Shown: one piece after another, positions 24,121 to 33,211 of the stretch
Layout: each line of letters opens with the position of its first letter
Numbering within the stretch: position 1 is the first letter of the stretch
Assembly (NCBI RefSeq): GCF_000321225.1
Contig: NW_004450478.1
Location: forward strand, 2,947,634 to 3,011,633
DNA: 64,000 nucleotides
Reading direction: 5' to 3'
From: Odobenus rosmarus divergens
Lineage: Eukaryota; Chordata; Mammalia; Carnivora; Odobenidae
Notes under the pieces: generated by a model
What the model saw: only the letters and a program-made list of their open reading frames with translations
Database searches by the model: none
Told to the model about the DNA's origin: nothing
Made by a program: the position numbers and the translations under genes

Positions 24121-24126
24121 ACTCAC
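24121..24126 (-). other. CADPS2: Splice donor of CADPS2 exon 1
   Basis: Read on the minus strand, the bases after the AAG codon are GTGAGT, a consensus 5' splice site (CAGAAG|GTGAGT). The open frame continues past it for 79 codons to a stop near 23887, but that extension (VSCTQD...) has no resemblance to CADPS2, whose next exon should continue with a KQQL-type sequence. The exon is therefore closed here. Confidence 0.93.
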
Positions 24127-24465
24127 CTTCTGCTGTCTCCGGGCCATGTCAGTGGGCTGCTTAGCGTTGAAGGGGTAAGCGATGCACCTCACCACGAAGA
24201 CGTAGAGCTGCAGGCGGATCCTCCGCTCCTGCTCCTCATCCAGTTGCCTCGCGGGCTCATCTCGCCCCTCGCTGAGCACCGAGGGGCTTGGGCTCACTGG
24301 TCTGGCCGCGCTGCCGCCGCCGGCGCGCCCCGGCGCGTCCCGCCGCCCTTCGCGAGCCGGGGCTGGTGGCGCTCGCTGCGAGCCGCCGGCCGCCACCAGC
24401 ACATCGCGGCTCTCCTCTTCTAACCCTTCGTCCGACTCCTCTTCACTGGAAGACGGGTCCAGCAT
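24127..24465 (-). CDS. CADPS2: CADPS2 coding exon 1 (N-terminal 113 residues, partial gene)
   Basis: This exon encodes the N-terminus of calcium-dependent secretion activator 2 (CAPS2), a cytosolic and membrane-associated factor that primes dense-core vesicles for Ca2+-triggered exocytosis with SNAREs and phosphoinositides. The translation starts [21 protein letters not shown] Pro/Arg/Gly/Ala-rich low-complexity stretch follows (about residues 30-60), then SPSPSVLSE (58-66), then a charged segment leading into [20 protein letters not shown] (85-104), and the exon ends in MARRQQK. The acidic start and the C-terminal block are shared by the CAPS family. The [13 protein letters not shown] text and the short linker fit CADPS2 rather than CADPS, whose linker is longer and Gly-rich. 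The start ATG has A at -3. Residue 113 (AAG) is followed directly by GTGAGT, so the exon ends in phase 0. The C2, PH and MUN-like domains lie in later exons outside the window. The identification rests on remembered family sequence. Confidence 0.96.
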
Positions 24466-24668
24466 GGTGCTCGGAGCGCCCCGCCGCTCGGCCCGCGGCC
24501 CCCAGGCACCTCACCCAGGGCAGCTGCGCCCGCCGGTCTGAGAAAGCCTCGCGGCTGGCAGCAGCAGTCGCAGAACGAAAGGGAAAGCTGGCTGGAGCTT
24601 TCCGGACACGTCGAGTTGGGACCGGAATGTTTCCTACCACCAGGGCGAAAGGGGCGGGCAGGAGCCGG
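24466..24668 (-). other. CADPS2: CADPS2 5' untranslated region (approximate)
   Basis: This GC-rich stretch between the start codon and the predicted transcription start is the probable 5' UTR. Its upstream limit is an estimate of about 30 bases below the TATA-like motif at 24692-24698; no transcript data are available here. It contains a GC box at 24651-24658. Confidence 0.5.
24651..24658 (+). promoter_or_regulatory. GC box (SP/KLF-type site)
   Basis: GGGGCGGG on the plus strand (CCCGCCCC on the gene strand) is a consensus SP1/KLF site. It lies about 190 bases upstream of the start codon, at or just below the predicted transcription start. Confidence 0.5.
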
Positions 24669-24691
24669 GAGAAGAGGGGGAGCCGCCGGGA

Positions 24692-24698
24692 TTAAATA
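24692..24698 (-). promoter_or_regulatory. CADPS2: TATA-like element of CADPS2
   Basis: The minus strand reads CCTATTTAATCC inside otherwise GC-rich DNA, 227 bases upstream of the ATG. A TATTTAA core here would place initiation near 24,665. It is the only A/T-rich hexamer of this kind in the central island, but function is inferred. Confidence 0.4.
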
Positions 24699-24856
24699 GG
24701 CGGAGTTAGCGTTGGAGGTGAACGTGAGCGCCTCGTGAATTCCTCGGCCGGCCCGGGGCCCGCCAACCCCGTGATCCTGCAACGCCCATGGGCAGAGGCC
24801 GGGCGGCCGGAGCGCCCGGGCGCAGGTGGGGAACCTGTGGCTCCTACAACAAGCAA

Positions 24857-24862
24857 CACGTG
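24857..24862. promoter_or_regulatory. Palindromic E-box CACGTG
   Basis: CACGTG is the consensus for USF/MYC/CLOCK-type bHLH factors. It lies about 390 bases upstream of the CADPS2 ATG inside the CpG island. This is only a sequence match. Confidence 0.35.
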
Positions 24863-24895
24863 GAATAAAATGTTGAGCGGGCGCGGGGTCGCCGA

Positions 24896-24912
24896 GTGCG
24901 CGTGCGCGCGCC
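24896..24912. promoter_or_regulatory. NRF1-like GC repeat
   Basis: The stretch GTGCGCGTGCGCGCGCC contains overlapping (C/T)GCGC(A/G)TGCGC-like half sites, the usual form of an NRF1 site in CpG-island promoters. Binding is inferred. Confidence 0.35.
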
Positions 24913-25060
24913 GCAGCTACTGCCGGGGCCCAGGTGCCGGGTACCGGGGCGCGCAGTTTGCAAAGGCAGGGAGGGGCTGGACGTGGTGGCTCTGAGTGCG
25001 CACACCTGGGGTTGCTTGGACTGCCTGGACCCCCGCCACACGTCCTTTTTCTCCCACCAG

Positions 25061-25122
25061 ATTCCCGAGGAGCAGGAGGACGGGGGCCAGACAGCTGCCC
25101 GCATTCGCCCCGCCCCCCCCAG
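25061..25122 (+). other. Possible small divergent exon on the plus strand
   Basis: A pyrimidine tract ending in CTCCCACCAG (to 25060) is followed 62 bases later by CCCCAG|GTGAGG. Together they form a plausible 3' splice site and a strong 5' splice site on the plus strand, opposite to CADPS2. Divergent noncoding transcripts are common at CpG islands. No conserved protein frame is seen, so if real it is probably noncoding. Speculative. Confidence 0.2.
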
Positions 25123-25504
25123 GTGAGGAGAGCGGCCGGAACACCATTCAGACCCGAACCTGATGCCCAGGCTTGAACCCAAGTGCGTTAAAGTGGGGCC
25201 TGAGCCGCTCACCTTAAAAATAACGTTGAGAAGAGACTTTGAAAAGTCTCTCGCTCTGCTCTGCTGCTGTTTGACGCTCTTGCTGATAGTCCAAATTACA
25301 AAGTCTGAGGAACGTTCCTGACAAGAGGAAAACAAAACAAAACACGCGAGGCTTCCTTTTTAAACTGTTTTTATTCCCGCAGACGCATGAAGAAGATAGA
25401 ATTTGTATTTGCGAAATGGCACTCAGGTTCAGCTCACACATAGCTGGATTATTTTCTAGGTTGGGATAAGGTTGACTCAAAACAGGTTGTGTAGTGTAGA
25501 CATA

Positions 25505-25625
25505 TATCCAACAAATATTTGAGCACACGCCCGGTGTCCAGCACTGCTAGCGTTTGGCCGAGCCCGCGGAGCACACAAACACTTGGTCATTGTTGGTTCT
25601 GGCCTCAAGTGGGCGTCTCGAGGCT
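25505..25625 (-). mobile_element. L2 LINE 3' fragment
   Basis: CCAACAAATATTTGAGCACA, then GGTGTCCAGCACTGCTAGCG and TTGTTGGTTCTGGCCTCAAG, follow the complement of the L2 3' end (TCCAACAAATATTTATTGAGCACC...). It is just upstream of the CpG island. Confidence 0.6.
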
Positions 25626-26284
25626 GCACCTGAAGCCTGTCTTATCTGCACAGATTTTTCAGTCTCAATGCCGGAACCACCTGGGAGTTTGTTCTGGTGA
25701 CTGTGTTTCTGATGTTCTCAATCCGGAGGAGAGGGGGAAATACGAAATATAGTGCATTCAACACAAGGTGCGGTGTGCTGTAGCCAAGCAAGCGGAGGGA
25801 TTGTGAAGCTCAGGGGAAATATCACCGGGCAGGTGACACTACCGGCTCGGAACTTGTCTACTCTATGGCCAAAAAGCAGTCTTTCAAGACACTTCCACGG
25901 TTAGCTACACAAGAGAGAGGCTTTCCTTCTGCATTTACCGACATTCTCCCTAAATGGGGTAAAAAGACAAGGAGATATTTACTCCTAGGGAATCTTGCCT
26001 ATTTATCAATCCTTAATGGATGCCCACAGTGATAAAATGTTCATTGAGGGCATTACTAATGGCAGATTTCCAACTGCCAAGGAAGAGGAAATCTCAGAAA
26101 CTGGTTTAAAGACAATGTTTTATGCTCGGCAAGGTAAATAATAAATGACAGGCCTACTCATTTAAGTCATGGTATCTACTGCTTATATACATAGCAAATT
26201 ACATTTGCAAAGTTTTGTAAATGTGCTTATCTAATATGACCAAAGTAACCTTTGGTTAACAGGTGATGATGATGGTGATGATGA

Positions 26285-26440
26285 CAGTTACGTTTTATGG
26301 GCTTTGTAGCCATGAATGCACTAAGCCCTTTACATACACAATGTCATTCATTTTTAGTTCCTTTGTACAGAAAAGGAACCTGAGACTTAGAGAATCCTCT
26401 TTCCTATACAACTAACTGTTAGAACAAAGACAACTTAGTG
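26285..26440 (+). repeat. MIR element
   Basis: TTTATGGGCTTTGTAGCCATG, then GCACTAAGCCCTTTACATAC, AGAAAAGGAACCTGAGACTTA match the MIR core in order. It is preceded by the short run GATGATGATGGTGATGATGA. Confidence 0.6.
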
Positions 26441-27049
26441 AGTCCTTTCTAGTTCCAAATGTGGCTTTTTCTATTATCTGTCTGATTATAAATCAGATAT
26501 TAAGTGTATTATTTTTTAAACTGATATCTAAGAGTTTAATTCCTAGCAACATAAAAGTATAATTTATAGCAGTTTTATTGCCTTTATTTTTCTTGCCAAG
26601 GAAAGGTATATTTTTGTTTCCTTTTTTAATTAGTTAATACTACTTGATGTGATAGCTTATTATTCTCTTCCTACCAAAAATAGTTATCAAATTAAAGATT
26701 CTCCAAGCCTTGGGGGCCCCCACTGGAAAACAACTAATAATTTTTAGAATAAGATCTACAGTATTTTCTCTATGAAGATGAAAATGGTTTAAGGGGCATA
26801 AATTAAAGAAATATCCAAAAGACAACAAAGAGTGTGTTTAAGTAATTAAACATACATTGCTTGAAACTAACATATGTTAAAACTATGCTAGGTATATTTA
26901 GAAGAACAAGATACAGTCTTAGACCTTAAGTTTGTAGATTAAAGAATGACAAATGAAAAAATAACTTATTTTAAAAAAGAGAAAATAAATATTGATATTG
27001 CAGTCTAATGATTGTTCCAATAACCCCAAAGATAATGGTAATACAGAGA

Positions 27050-28140
27050 ACTACCTCATGCAGGACAGAGTAAGGGAAGGATGCTTGACATGTGTCTTGA
27101 ATGATTCAGAGCTATTGGGGCAAGGGCGCTGGAAGAAGGAGGAACCACATTTGCAAAGGGATGAAATTGTTTGCCACATTTGGAGAACTGCAAGTAAACT
27201 GGCATGCCTGAAGTGAAGGATATATATGAAGATGGAGGAGGTGAGACTAGAGAACAGTCAGAGACAAATTCAGCATTGAGCAGGACAGTGGGCAGGCATC
27301 CTGGTCTTGTATGCCATGCTTTGGAATTTAAACCATATCCTGAAGAAAATGGGGATATACATAAAGGTTTAAGTAAGGTACAACCTAAGGTGATCTGTAA
27401 CTCCTAAGAGTCAGACTCTGGAGCAAGGTAAGGGCAGTGAAGACAGAAACAAAATACCAGTGAAATTACTAAGAAAATCTGGGGGAGAAGCAATGAGGGC
27501 TTGAATTTAAACAGGAGAGAAGGGGAGGAGGGAAGCTTAAGAGATGGACGAAGGAGGGCGCCTGGGTGGCTCAGTTGGTTCAGCGACTGCCTTCGGCTCA
27601 GGTCATGATCCTGGAGTCCCAGGATCGAGTCCCGCATCGGGCTCCCTGCTCGGCAGGGAGTCTGCTTCTTCCTCTGACCATCTTCCCTCTCGTGCTCTCT
27701 GTCTCTCATTCTCTCTCTCTCAAATAAATAAATAAAATCTTTAAAAAAAAAAAAAAGATGGACAAAGGAATTAACAGAATATGGATGAGGAGCTGAGGAA
27801 GAGGGTTAAGGAAAGAATATGATTCTCAGTTTGGGTAATTTGACTGATAATAGATGAAATATGGACTTCTAGAAGACATATAGGTTTGGAGAAACATGAA
27901 GTTTTGAGGAGACTATCACAGAGATCCTAGGCTCAGTTGGAGATGCAAAGCTGTTACTCAAACTTGTTATGGGATAAGGGAATCATCAGCATATTGGTGC
28001 TAGTGGAAGCTACAGATACAGATGATTAGGGCCAGAAATCATGTATTCAGAGTGAGAAGAAGGCCAAGGATGGGTCTCTGAGGAACCCTCCCTGACTCTC
28101 CTCCAATTAAGGGATGGTTCAAAGAAAAGGAACCTGAAAA
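27050..28140 (+). repeat. Unassigned old mammalian interspersed repeat, split by a SINE
   Basis: The text (GTCTTGAATGATTCAGAG, CATTTGCAAAGGGATGAAA, TGGTCTTGTATGCCATGC, CTCAGTTGGAGATGCAAAG, GAATCATCAGCATATTGGTG, GGTCTCTGAGGAACCCTCCC) follows a dispersed mammalian repeat that I recognise by wording but cannot name. Related copies seem to lie at about 12.6-12.8 kb (reverse), 35.7-36.3 kb and 43.2-43.4 kb. The SINE at 27,556-27,755 interrupts it. No coding frame. Confidence 0.5.
27556..27755 (+). mobile_element. CAN-SINE with 14-bp target duplication
   Basis: AGATGGACGAAGGA (27542-27555) and AGATGGACAAAGGA (27756-27769) flank the element, with one mismatch. The body has CCTGGAGTCCCAGGATCGAG and CTCGTGCTCTCTGTCTCTC, the second subgroup in this window, and ends in 14 A. 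Confidence 0.97.
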
Positions 28141-28186
28141 GACAACGTGATCATTAAAAAATTAATTGTTCTTGATTAACATTTTT

Positions 28187-28376
28187 TTAAAGATTTTATT
28201 TATTTATTTGACAGAGAGAGAGACAGCTAGAGAGGGAACACAAGCCGGGGAAGTGGGAGAGGGAGAAGCAGGCTTCCTGAGGAGCAGGGAGCTCGATGTG
28301 GGGCTCGATCCCAGGACCCTGGGATCATGACCTGAGCCGAAGGCAGATGCTTAATGACTGAGCCACCCAGGCGCCC
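28187..28376 (-). mobile_element. CAN-SINE with perfect 16-bp target duplication
   Basis: CTTGATTAACATTTTT at 28171-28186 and again at 28377-28392. The reversed element is complete, from TTAAAGATTTTATTTATTTA to CCACCCAGGCGCCC, close to consensus. Confidence 0.97.
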
Positions 28377-28824
28377 CTTGATTAACATTTTTAATTTTGT
28401 GCTTACATGGATGTTCTTGCCAAATTTCTGCCTTAAATATTACCCTTTCAGGTAATTATAACATCAATTGATGCTCCCGGATAATTGAATAAATCATGCC
28501 CAACATAAGACTATGATTGGTTTGTACAATTTCATAAATACACAAAATACACATGAACTTATTCAATGATTCATTTTTAATTTTGTCAAGGTGAATATAA
28601 AAACAAATTGAACTTACACTGCTGTTTAATGAAACACCTCTAATGCTACGGAAAGATGGATGCACAGTAATAAAATAGAATATAAAATGTGTTTTGGCAA
28701 TGATATTTAAGGAAACAGGTGTGTGACCTGAATAGCTATAGGGGGTCTGTTTTCTGGTTGAGAATTGATTTGTGCATTTGACCTGAAAGGAAGATATTAA
28801 CTCTTTCAAGTCACAGACGAAATC

Positions 28825-28935
28825 ATTCTTTCATTAAACAGGCATTTTTGTGGGCACCCACTCTAGGCTATGCACTATTCTGAGTAGATAAAAACAATAA
28901 AAGTTATCCCCTGAGGCGATGCATACGAAACAGAC
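28825..28935 (-). mobile_element. L2 LINE 3' fragment
   Basis: TCATTCTTTCATTAAACAGG, GGCACCCACTCTAGGCTATGC and CGAAACAGACGTGAGCAAAA follow the complement of the L2 3' end. Confidence 0.55.
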
Positions 28936-29464
28936 GTGAGCAAAATAAGAAATTATGGTAATATATGCTCTTGTGGTAATAGCGAAAAAAGTCACAAAAT
29001 ATCCCTTAAGTGTTTTGGAATTGGGCAGTCTATTATTTTTTGTAGTCTAGTTATCGCTAAAATTATATTACAACAGAGAGAGGAATCTTTTTCAGGTCAA
29101 AAGAAAAACCATTTTTACAAATATGTATGGGAAAACTGTCAACTCACAAACCCAGCTAAGAAAAAGAATATGCATTTACAGAAGTCAGAGAAGAACAACA
29201 GATTTGAAGGTGAGTATTTATATCTTATGAGGCAATAATTCTCCTGGCAACCTCATTTAAATCCCTTTCCTCTCTTTGCTCAGCTTTCCCTTTCTCTCCT
29301 CTCCAGTTAGAATTTGAATCGTAGCAGAGAATTGTTCTAGGACTCCACCTTTTACAGATATTGGGTAAAAATACATGAAAATGATTAGAACAAATGGACC
29401 AGTAAATGAAGAGTCCACACTGATACATAGACACATACACATACACATGCAATACAGTCAAAGA

Positions 29465-29580
29465 ATTGCTTGTGAAGATTAAATAAGATAATGCATGCAA
29501 AGTACTAAAAAAACTCTTTAGTACAGAGTAAGTACTCAGCAAATGCCGAGTATTTTACTGTTATAATAATTGCTTTATTA
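29465..29580 (-). repeat. MIR fragment
   Basis: TGTGAAGATTAAATAAGATA ATGCATGCAAAGTACTAA, then AGAGTAAGTACTCAGCAAATG, are the complement of the MIR 5' half. Confidence 0.65.
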
Positions 29581-29748
29581 TTTAGCTCACTGCTAACCAT
29601 AGAACTATAGAAACAAACTGTAGATAATATAGTAAATGATTCCATGCATTTTTATTGGGTTTTACATAACTTAGAATTTGTATTTCTAAATTATTTGTCT
29701 TGAAACAACCAGAATAAAGAAACTTCCAAATATTTGTTAAGATATTTT

Positions 29749-29926
29749 TTTATTATTTCAGAAAGAGAGAGAGAGAGAGAGCAAGCATGAGTGATGGGAG
29801 GGGCAGAGGGAGAAGCAGACCCCTAGTGAGCAGGGAGCCTGATGCGCAACTCGATCCCGGGACCCTGGGATCATGACCTGAGCCGAAGGCAGATGCTTAA
29901 CCAACTGAGCTACCCAGGCGCCCCCG
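29749..29926 (-). mobile_element. CAN-SINE with 14-bp target duplication
   Basis: TGTTAAGATATTTT (29735-29748) and TGTTAAGGTATTTT (29927-29940) flank it with one mismatch. Reversed body includes a GA-repeat at 29,764-29,783, ATGACCTGAGCCGAAGGC and the head complement CCCAGGCGCCCCC. Confidence 0.96.
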
Positions 29927-30439
29927 TGTTAAGGTATTTTATTAAGATCTCAGAGATTTCATAATTTTTATAAGAAGGTCTGACCCCACAAGAAGCAGCT
30001 ACTTTCCTTCTGTTCCTATTCAATCTGTGGCCATTCATTAATGATTGATTTCAGTTTTGTTCTTTAATTTTCCACTTTGTGACAAATTTGGAGGAAGTAA
30101 CAGAAATGAATTGGTCGTGAAGTACAGGGAGAAAAAAAGGCAGAAGCATATTGTGACCTATGTGCTCAAAATGTCATGAGAAAAGTCTTACATTAACTCA
30201 AGATATATAATGTATGTGGTGGTTATGTTCTCCTAGAGAAGTGGGCATTTAGCCTAGAAGAGATGTTTGTGTTTTAAATGTTAAGAAAGACACAAACTAT
30301 GAGTTTTTTGTGGGAATGGGTAAAATCTAGGAATTATGCTCACAAATGGATAAGGCAATAAGTAGAGGTTTTTTCCCTCTAGCTTTCATAGTTTTTTTGA
30401 ACTTATATTGACTTTGTTGCTAAACGTATTTTCTGCCAA

Positions 30440-30510
30440 TCGATAATATTTATTGAGTGCCTATTCTATATTAAGCACTGTATTAGGACACTGTAAAGAC
30501 AGCATTGCAC
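30440..30510. repeat. L2 or MIR fragment
   Basis: ATATTTATTGAGTGCCTATT CTATATTAAGCACTG fits either the L2 complement or the MIR core; too short to decide. Confidence 0.45.
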
Positions 30511-30771
30511 TGATTGACTAGAAATACAGCCAATGTCTCACTTAAGAGATGAAAATTCTACTGTAAAAAAAACTTACACCATTTCAACAATAATGCTCAA
30601 AAAAATCAAACTAAATTGAGGTAGAGTTTTTATTAGAGACAATATAAGTGATATTATAGAGACATTATATAGAGACAATATGTAGATATTATAGAGACAT
30701 TATAAGTGTTAGTCAAATTACATGAGGAAAATGAAGATATTTTTATTAACTACTATTACTCTGGTCTGTAG

Positions 30772-32112
30772 TAGAGATTAGCAAACTTATTCTCAGGACC
30801 TATTTACACTCTTAAAAGTTGCTAAGGACCCCAAGATCTTTTGGTTCTGTGGATTATATTTATTAGTATTTTTAACACTAGAAAAATAAAACTAAGAAAA
30901 TTTAGAAATAGTTCTTTATTAATTCATTTAAACATAATAATAACAAACCTATTATATAGCATAAGTTATATATTTTTTGGAAAAACTACTATATTTCCAA
31001 AATCAAAAGCTGGGTGGGAAGAGTGGCATCATTTTACACATTGCAAATCTTTTGAATGTCTGACTTAATAGCAATCATGTAGATTCTCATATCTGCTTCT
31101 ACATTCAACCTGTTGAAATATATTGTCTTGTTTGAAATAGATGAAGACAATCCAATCTCACATAGATATGCAGTTGAAAAAGGAAGGAGTATTTTAATAG
31201 CCTTTTTATGTAATTGTGGCTATTCTATTTTGATATTACCCCAAAACTCAACAAGTGGTTGTTTCGTTAAGATTAGTTGCAATGTGGGATCTAAAACCAC
31301 ATCAATAAACCTTTCTGACACTGGTTCCCTGGGTAACGGCGATTGTCCAGAAGTTGACACAGTTTAATTATATAGCACCCCTAAAAAAGCACATTCGTCA
31401 ATAACCAGCAATCTCATAAAAAAAAAGTCATTAAGTACCAGAAAACTGTCAAGCTCACAACTGCAGACAGAAGTTTTCCAAATTCTAATTTTTGCTGCAA
31501 AGCCTGCATTTTATCACTGGCAACCATACTGTCAGTTGTGACAAGCTCCCTTCACTCATGTTTGAGCAAACGTCTGCCAGATTATCTAAGTATAAATAAT
31601 TATAATTTGTTTGTCAAGTTGTTCTCTCCAATAAAAACTGCATTCTATGAGAAGGCAGCTAGTTCAGCTTGCAACTCAAACAGTCCCTTCTCCTCCAGAC
31701 AACCATTACACTTCATTATGCAGCAGAAGCGTTTTAGATATACCTCTCATTTCACCTCACAGAATATTTTTTTAAATGCATCCCCAAGGGTTGAGGTTTA
31801 ACACAATTAATATTCTTTACTGTTTAATCAGAAATAATTTTTAAGTGATATTCACTTTTTTGTTTTCCTTCTGTGAGTGTGAGCAGGTGAAGAACACCAT
31901 GAGTACTAGTGGATTTTGGAGCAATTGCCTTGATCCATGCTAAAGCTCCAGCATGAATCCACCATTGCTTCGGCTTCGGAGGCATCTGTGTGATGTCCAC
32001 ATGGTGGAAAAGACAAACAACATCTTAGTATTCATATGGAAATATTTTCAACCTCTCCGATAGGACCTTAGGGATGCCCAGGGGTTTAAGGACCATATTT
32101 TGAGAATGCTTA
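30772..32112 (+). mobile_element. hAT-type DNA transposon copy, about 1.34 kb
   Basis: The left side reads AGCAAACTTATTCTCAGGAC C...ACACTCTTAAAAGTT...GAGGACCCCAAGATCTTTT-like text, and the right side ends GGTTTAAGGACCATATTTTG AGAATGCTTA. The ends are decayed inverted repeats of the CAGTGGTTCTCAAA type used by Charlie-like hAT elements. GTCTGTAG before and GTCTTCAA after could be a decayed 8-bp target duplication. Inside, CTGACTTAATAGCAATCATG, TCTCATATCTGCTTCTACAT T and AACAACATCTTAGTATTCAT follow a known mammalian repeat. Frames of 75-87 codons inside are broken and I do not claim a transposase. Family name not assigned. Confidence 0.65.
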
Positions 32113-32153
32113 GTCTTCAAGTTTCTAATTTTACTATTGTATAACTAACACAT

Positions 32154-32175
32154 TGTTGTTGTTGTTGTTGTTGTT
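32154..32175. repeat. (GTT)n microsatellite at a SINE junction
   Basis: Seven GTT units directly before the reversed SINE. They overlap the first copy of its target duplication, so the array probably grew from it. Confidence 0.85.
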
Positions 32176-32373
32176 TTAAAGATTTTATTTATTTGACAGA
32201 GAGAGACACAGTGAGAGAGGGAACACAAGCAGGGGGAGTGGGAGAGGGAGAAGCAGGCTTCCTGCGGAGCAGGGAGCTCGATGGGGGGCTCAATGCGGGG
32301 CTCGATCCCAGGACCCTGGGATCATGACCTGAGCCGAAGGCAGATGCTTAACAACTGAGCCACTCACGCGCCC
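32176..32373 (-). mobile_element. CAN-SINE with 16-bp target duplication
   Basis: CTAACACATTGTTGTT (32145-32160) and CTAACACATTATTGTT (32374-32389), one mismatch. Reversed body with a local repeat of GGGGCTCAATG/GGGGCTCGATC near 32,286-32,306, an internal duplication of about 15 bases. Confidence 0.95.
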
Positions 32374-32389
32374 CTAACACATTATTGTT

Positions 32390-33170
32390 ATTCAGCAAAT
32401 ATTCACTCACAAATATTCTTCTCTCTGCCGATTTCAGAATAAAGTAGGTATTACACTATGTTGAACAAATATATCCCATGGAGCTTATTACAGTTAAAAG
32501 TACAGCTTGTGAAATTTTTCATTCCTATTTTAAATGATCAGATCTTTAAATTTTTCATAAATTTTATGCAGTCTCTCTCAAAAATTAAAGCATTGTATTA
32601 CATTAGCAAGATATTTCTAGAATATTAATAAAGTTATTTCTATATAGAAATAATTCTGCATTTGATTTAAAAATTTAATTTAACATCTAATATAGTGTCT
32701 TGGATCTGAATTTAAACATCATACTATTATTATAAGTCTATTAAATTTCCCTGGGTTTCTTATTAAGCCATAAAACACCTGTCTACATTTAAGAAGTAAA
32801 CATAAAAATATGTATATGGTATGCTTAGAATTTTTCAACTTTATGTTATATTTTTTCTATTAATGTGGACATCTAGGAATAATTGGTGACAAGTTTCCAT
32901 TTGAAACGAAATTTAGAAATTTAGATTCAAGAGTCTGTATTATATAGAAAATGATTCCTATCAGGATATTGTTAGAAACTATACTATCTGTTTGGATAAA
33001 GCCAAAAATTCCCTATTGTTTGTAGAAAACATCATATATTTAGATCTCACTCTGAAGTAAATAACATGAAAATAAAATCTATATAAAAGTAAACCAAAAA
33101 GAACCCCTTTGCTTACACTGATCTTTTTATATAATTTAGTTGTGGGGGGAAATGAGTTAAAACCAAATAG
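32390..33170. other. AT-rich flank, nothing recognised
   Basis: Very AT-rich sequence with no gene, repeat family or structure that I can support. Confidence 0.5.

Positions 33171-33173
<3 letters not shown>

Positions 33174-33206
<33 letters not shown>
33174..33206. repeat. (GT)n microsatellite
   Basis: About 16 uninterrupted GT units, the longest dinucleotide array in the window and likely polymorphic. Confidence 0.95.

Positions 33207-33211
<5 letters not shown>

Larger units (their letters stand above)
1..24126 (-). other. CADPS2: CADPS2 intron 1, 5' part (continues beyond the window)
   Basis: Everything from the splice donor down to base 1 is intron. No continuation of the protein (the conserved ERFQAFLNGE-type segment of exon 2) appears on the minus strand, so exon 2 lies outside the window. 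The content is unique AT-rich sequence plus the transposons listed separately. Confidence 0.85.
23830..25170. promoter_or_regulatory. CpG island covering the CADPS2 promoter and exon 1
   Basis: CpG dinucleotides are dense from about 23,830 to 25,170 and rare on both sides, where the sequence returns to AT-rich DNA. The island covers the start of intron 1, the whole coding exon, the 5' UTR and about 500 bases upstream. No SINE or L1 is inserted in it; the nearest recognised insertion is more than 1 kb away on the intron side. This is the typical form of a neuronal or neuroendocrine CpG-island promoter. The limits were judged by eye. Confidence 0.88.
25170..27050. other. 5' flank of CADPS2, first 2 kb
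   Basis: No SINE or L1. It holds an L2 fragment at 25,505-25,625, a (GAT)n-like run at 26,264-26,285 and a MIR at 26,285-26,440, otherwise unique-looking sequence. No exon is recognised. Confidence 0.5.

Noticed and set aside
24455..24485. Possible REST/NRSF site near the start codon (GGTGCTCGGAGCGCC)
   Set aside because: Only a partial half-site match; the second half and spacing of the RE1 motif are absent.
24288..25335. Overlapping open frames of 70-163 codons on both strands around the CpG island
   Set aside because: GC-rich DNA has few stop codons. These frames overlap the CADPS2 exon or promoter in other frames and show no conserved features; only the minus-strand exon matches a protein family.
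30841..31801. Three consecutive open frames of 75-87 codons
   Set aside because: They lie inside the hAT-type transposon copy and are shifted relative to each other; I do not recognise a transposase in them.
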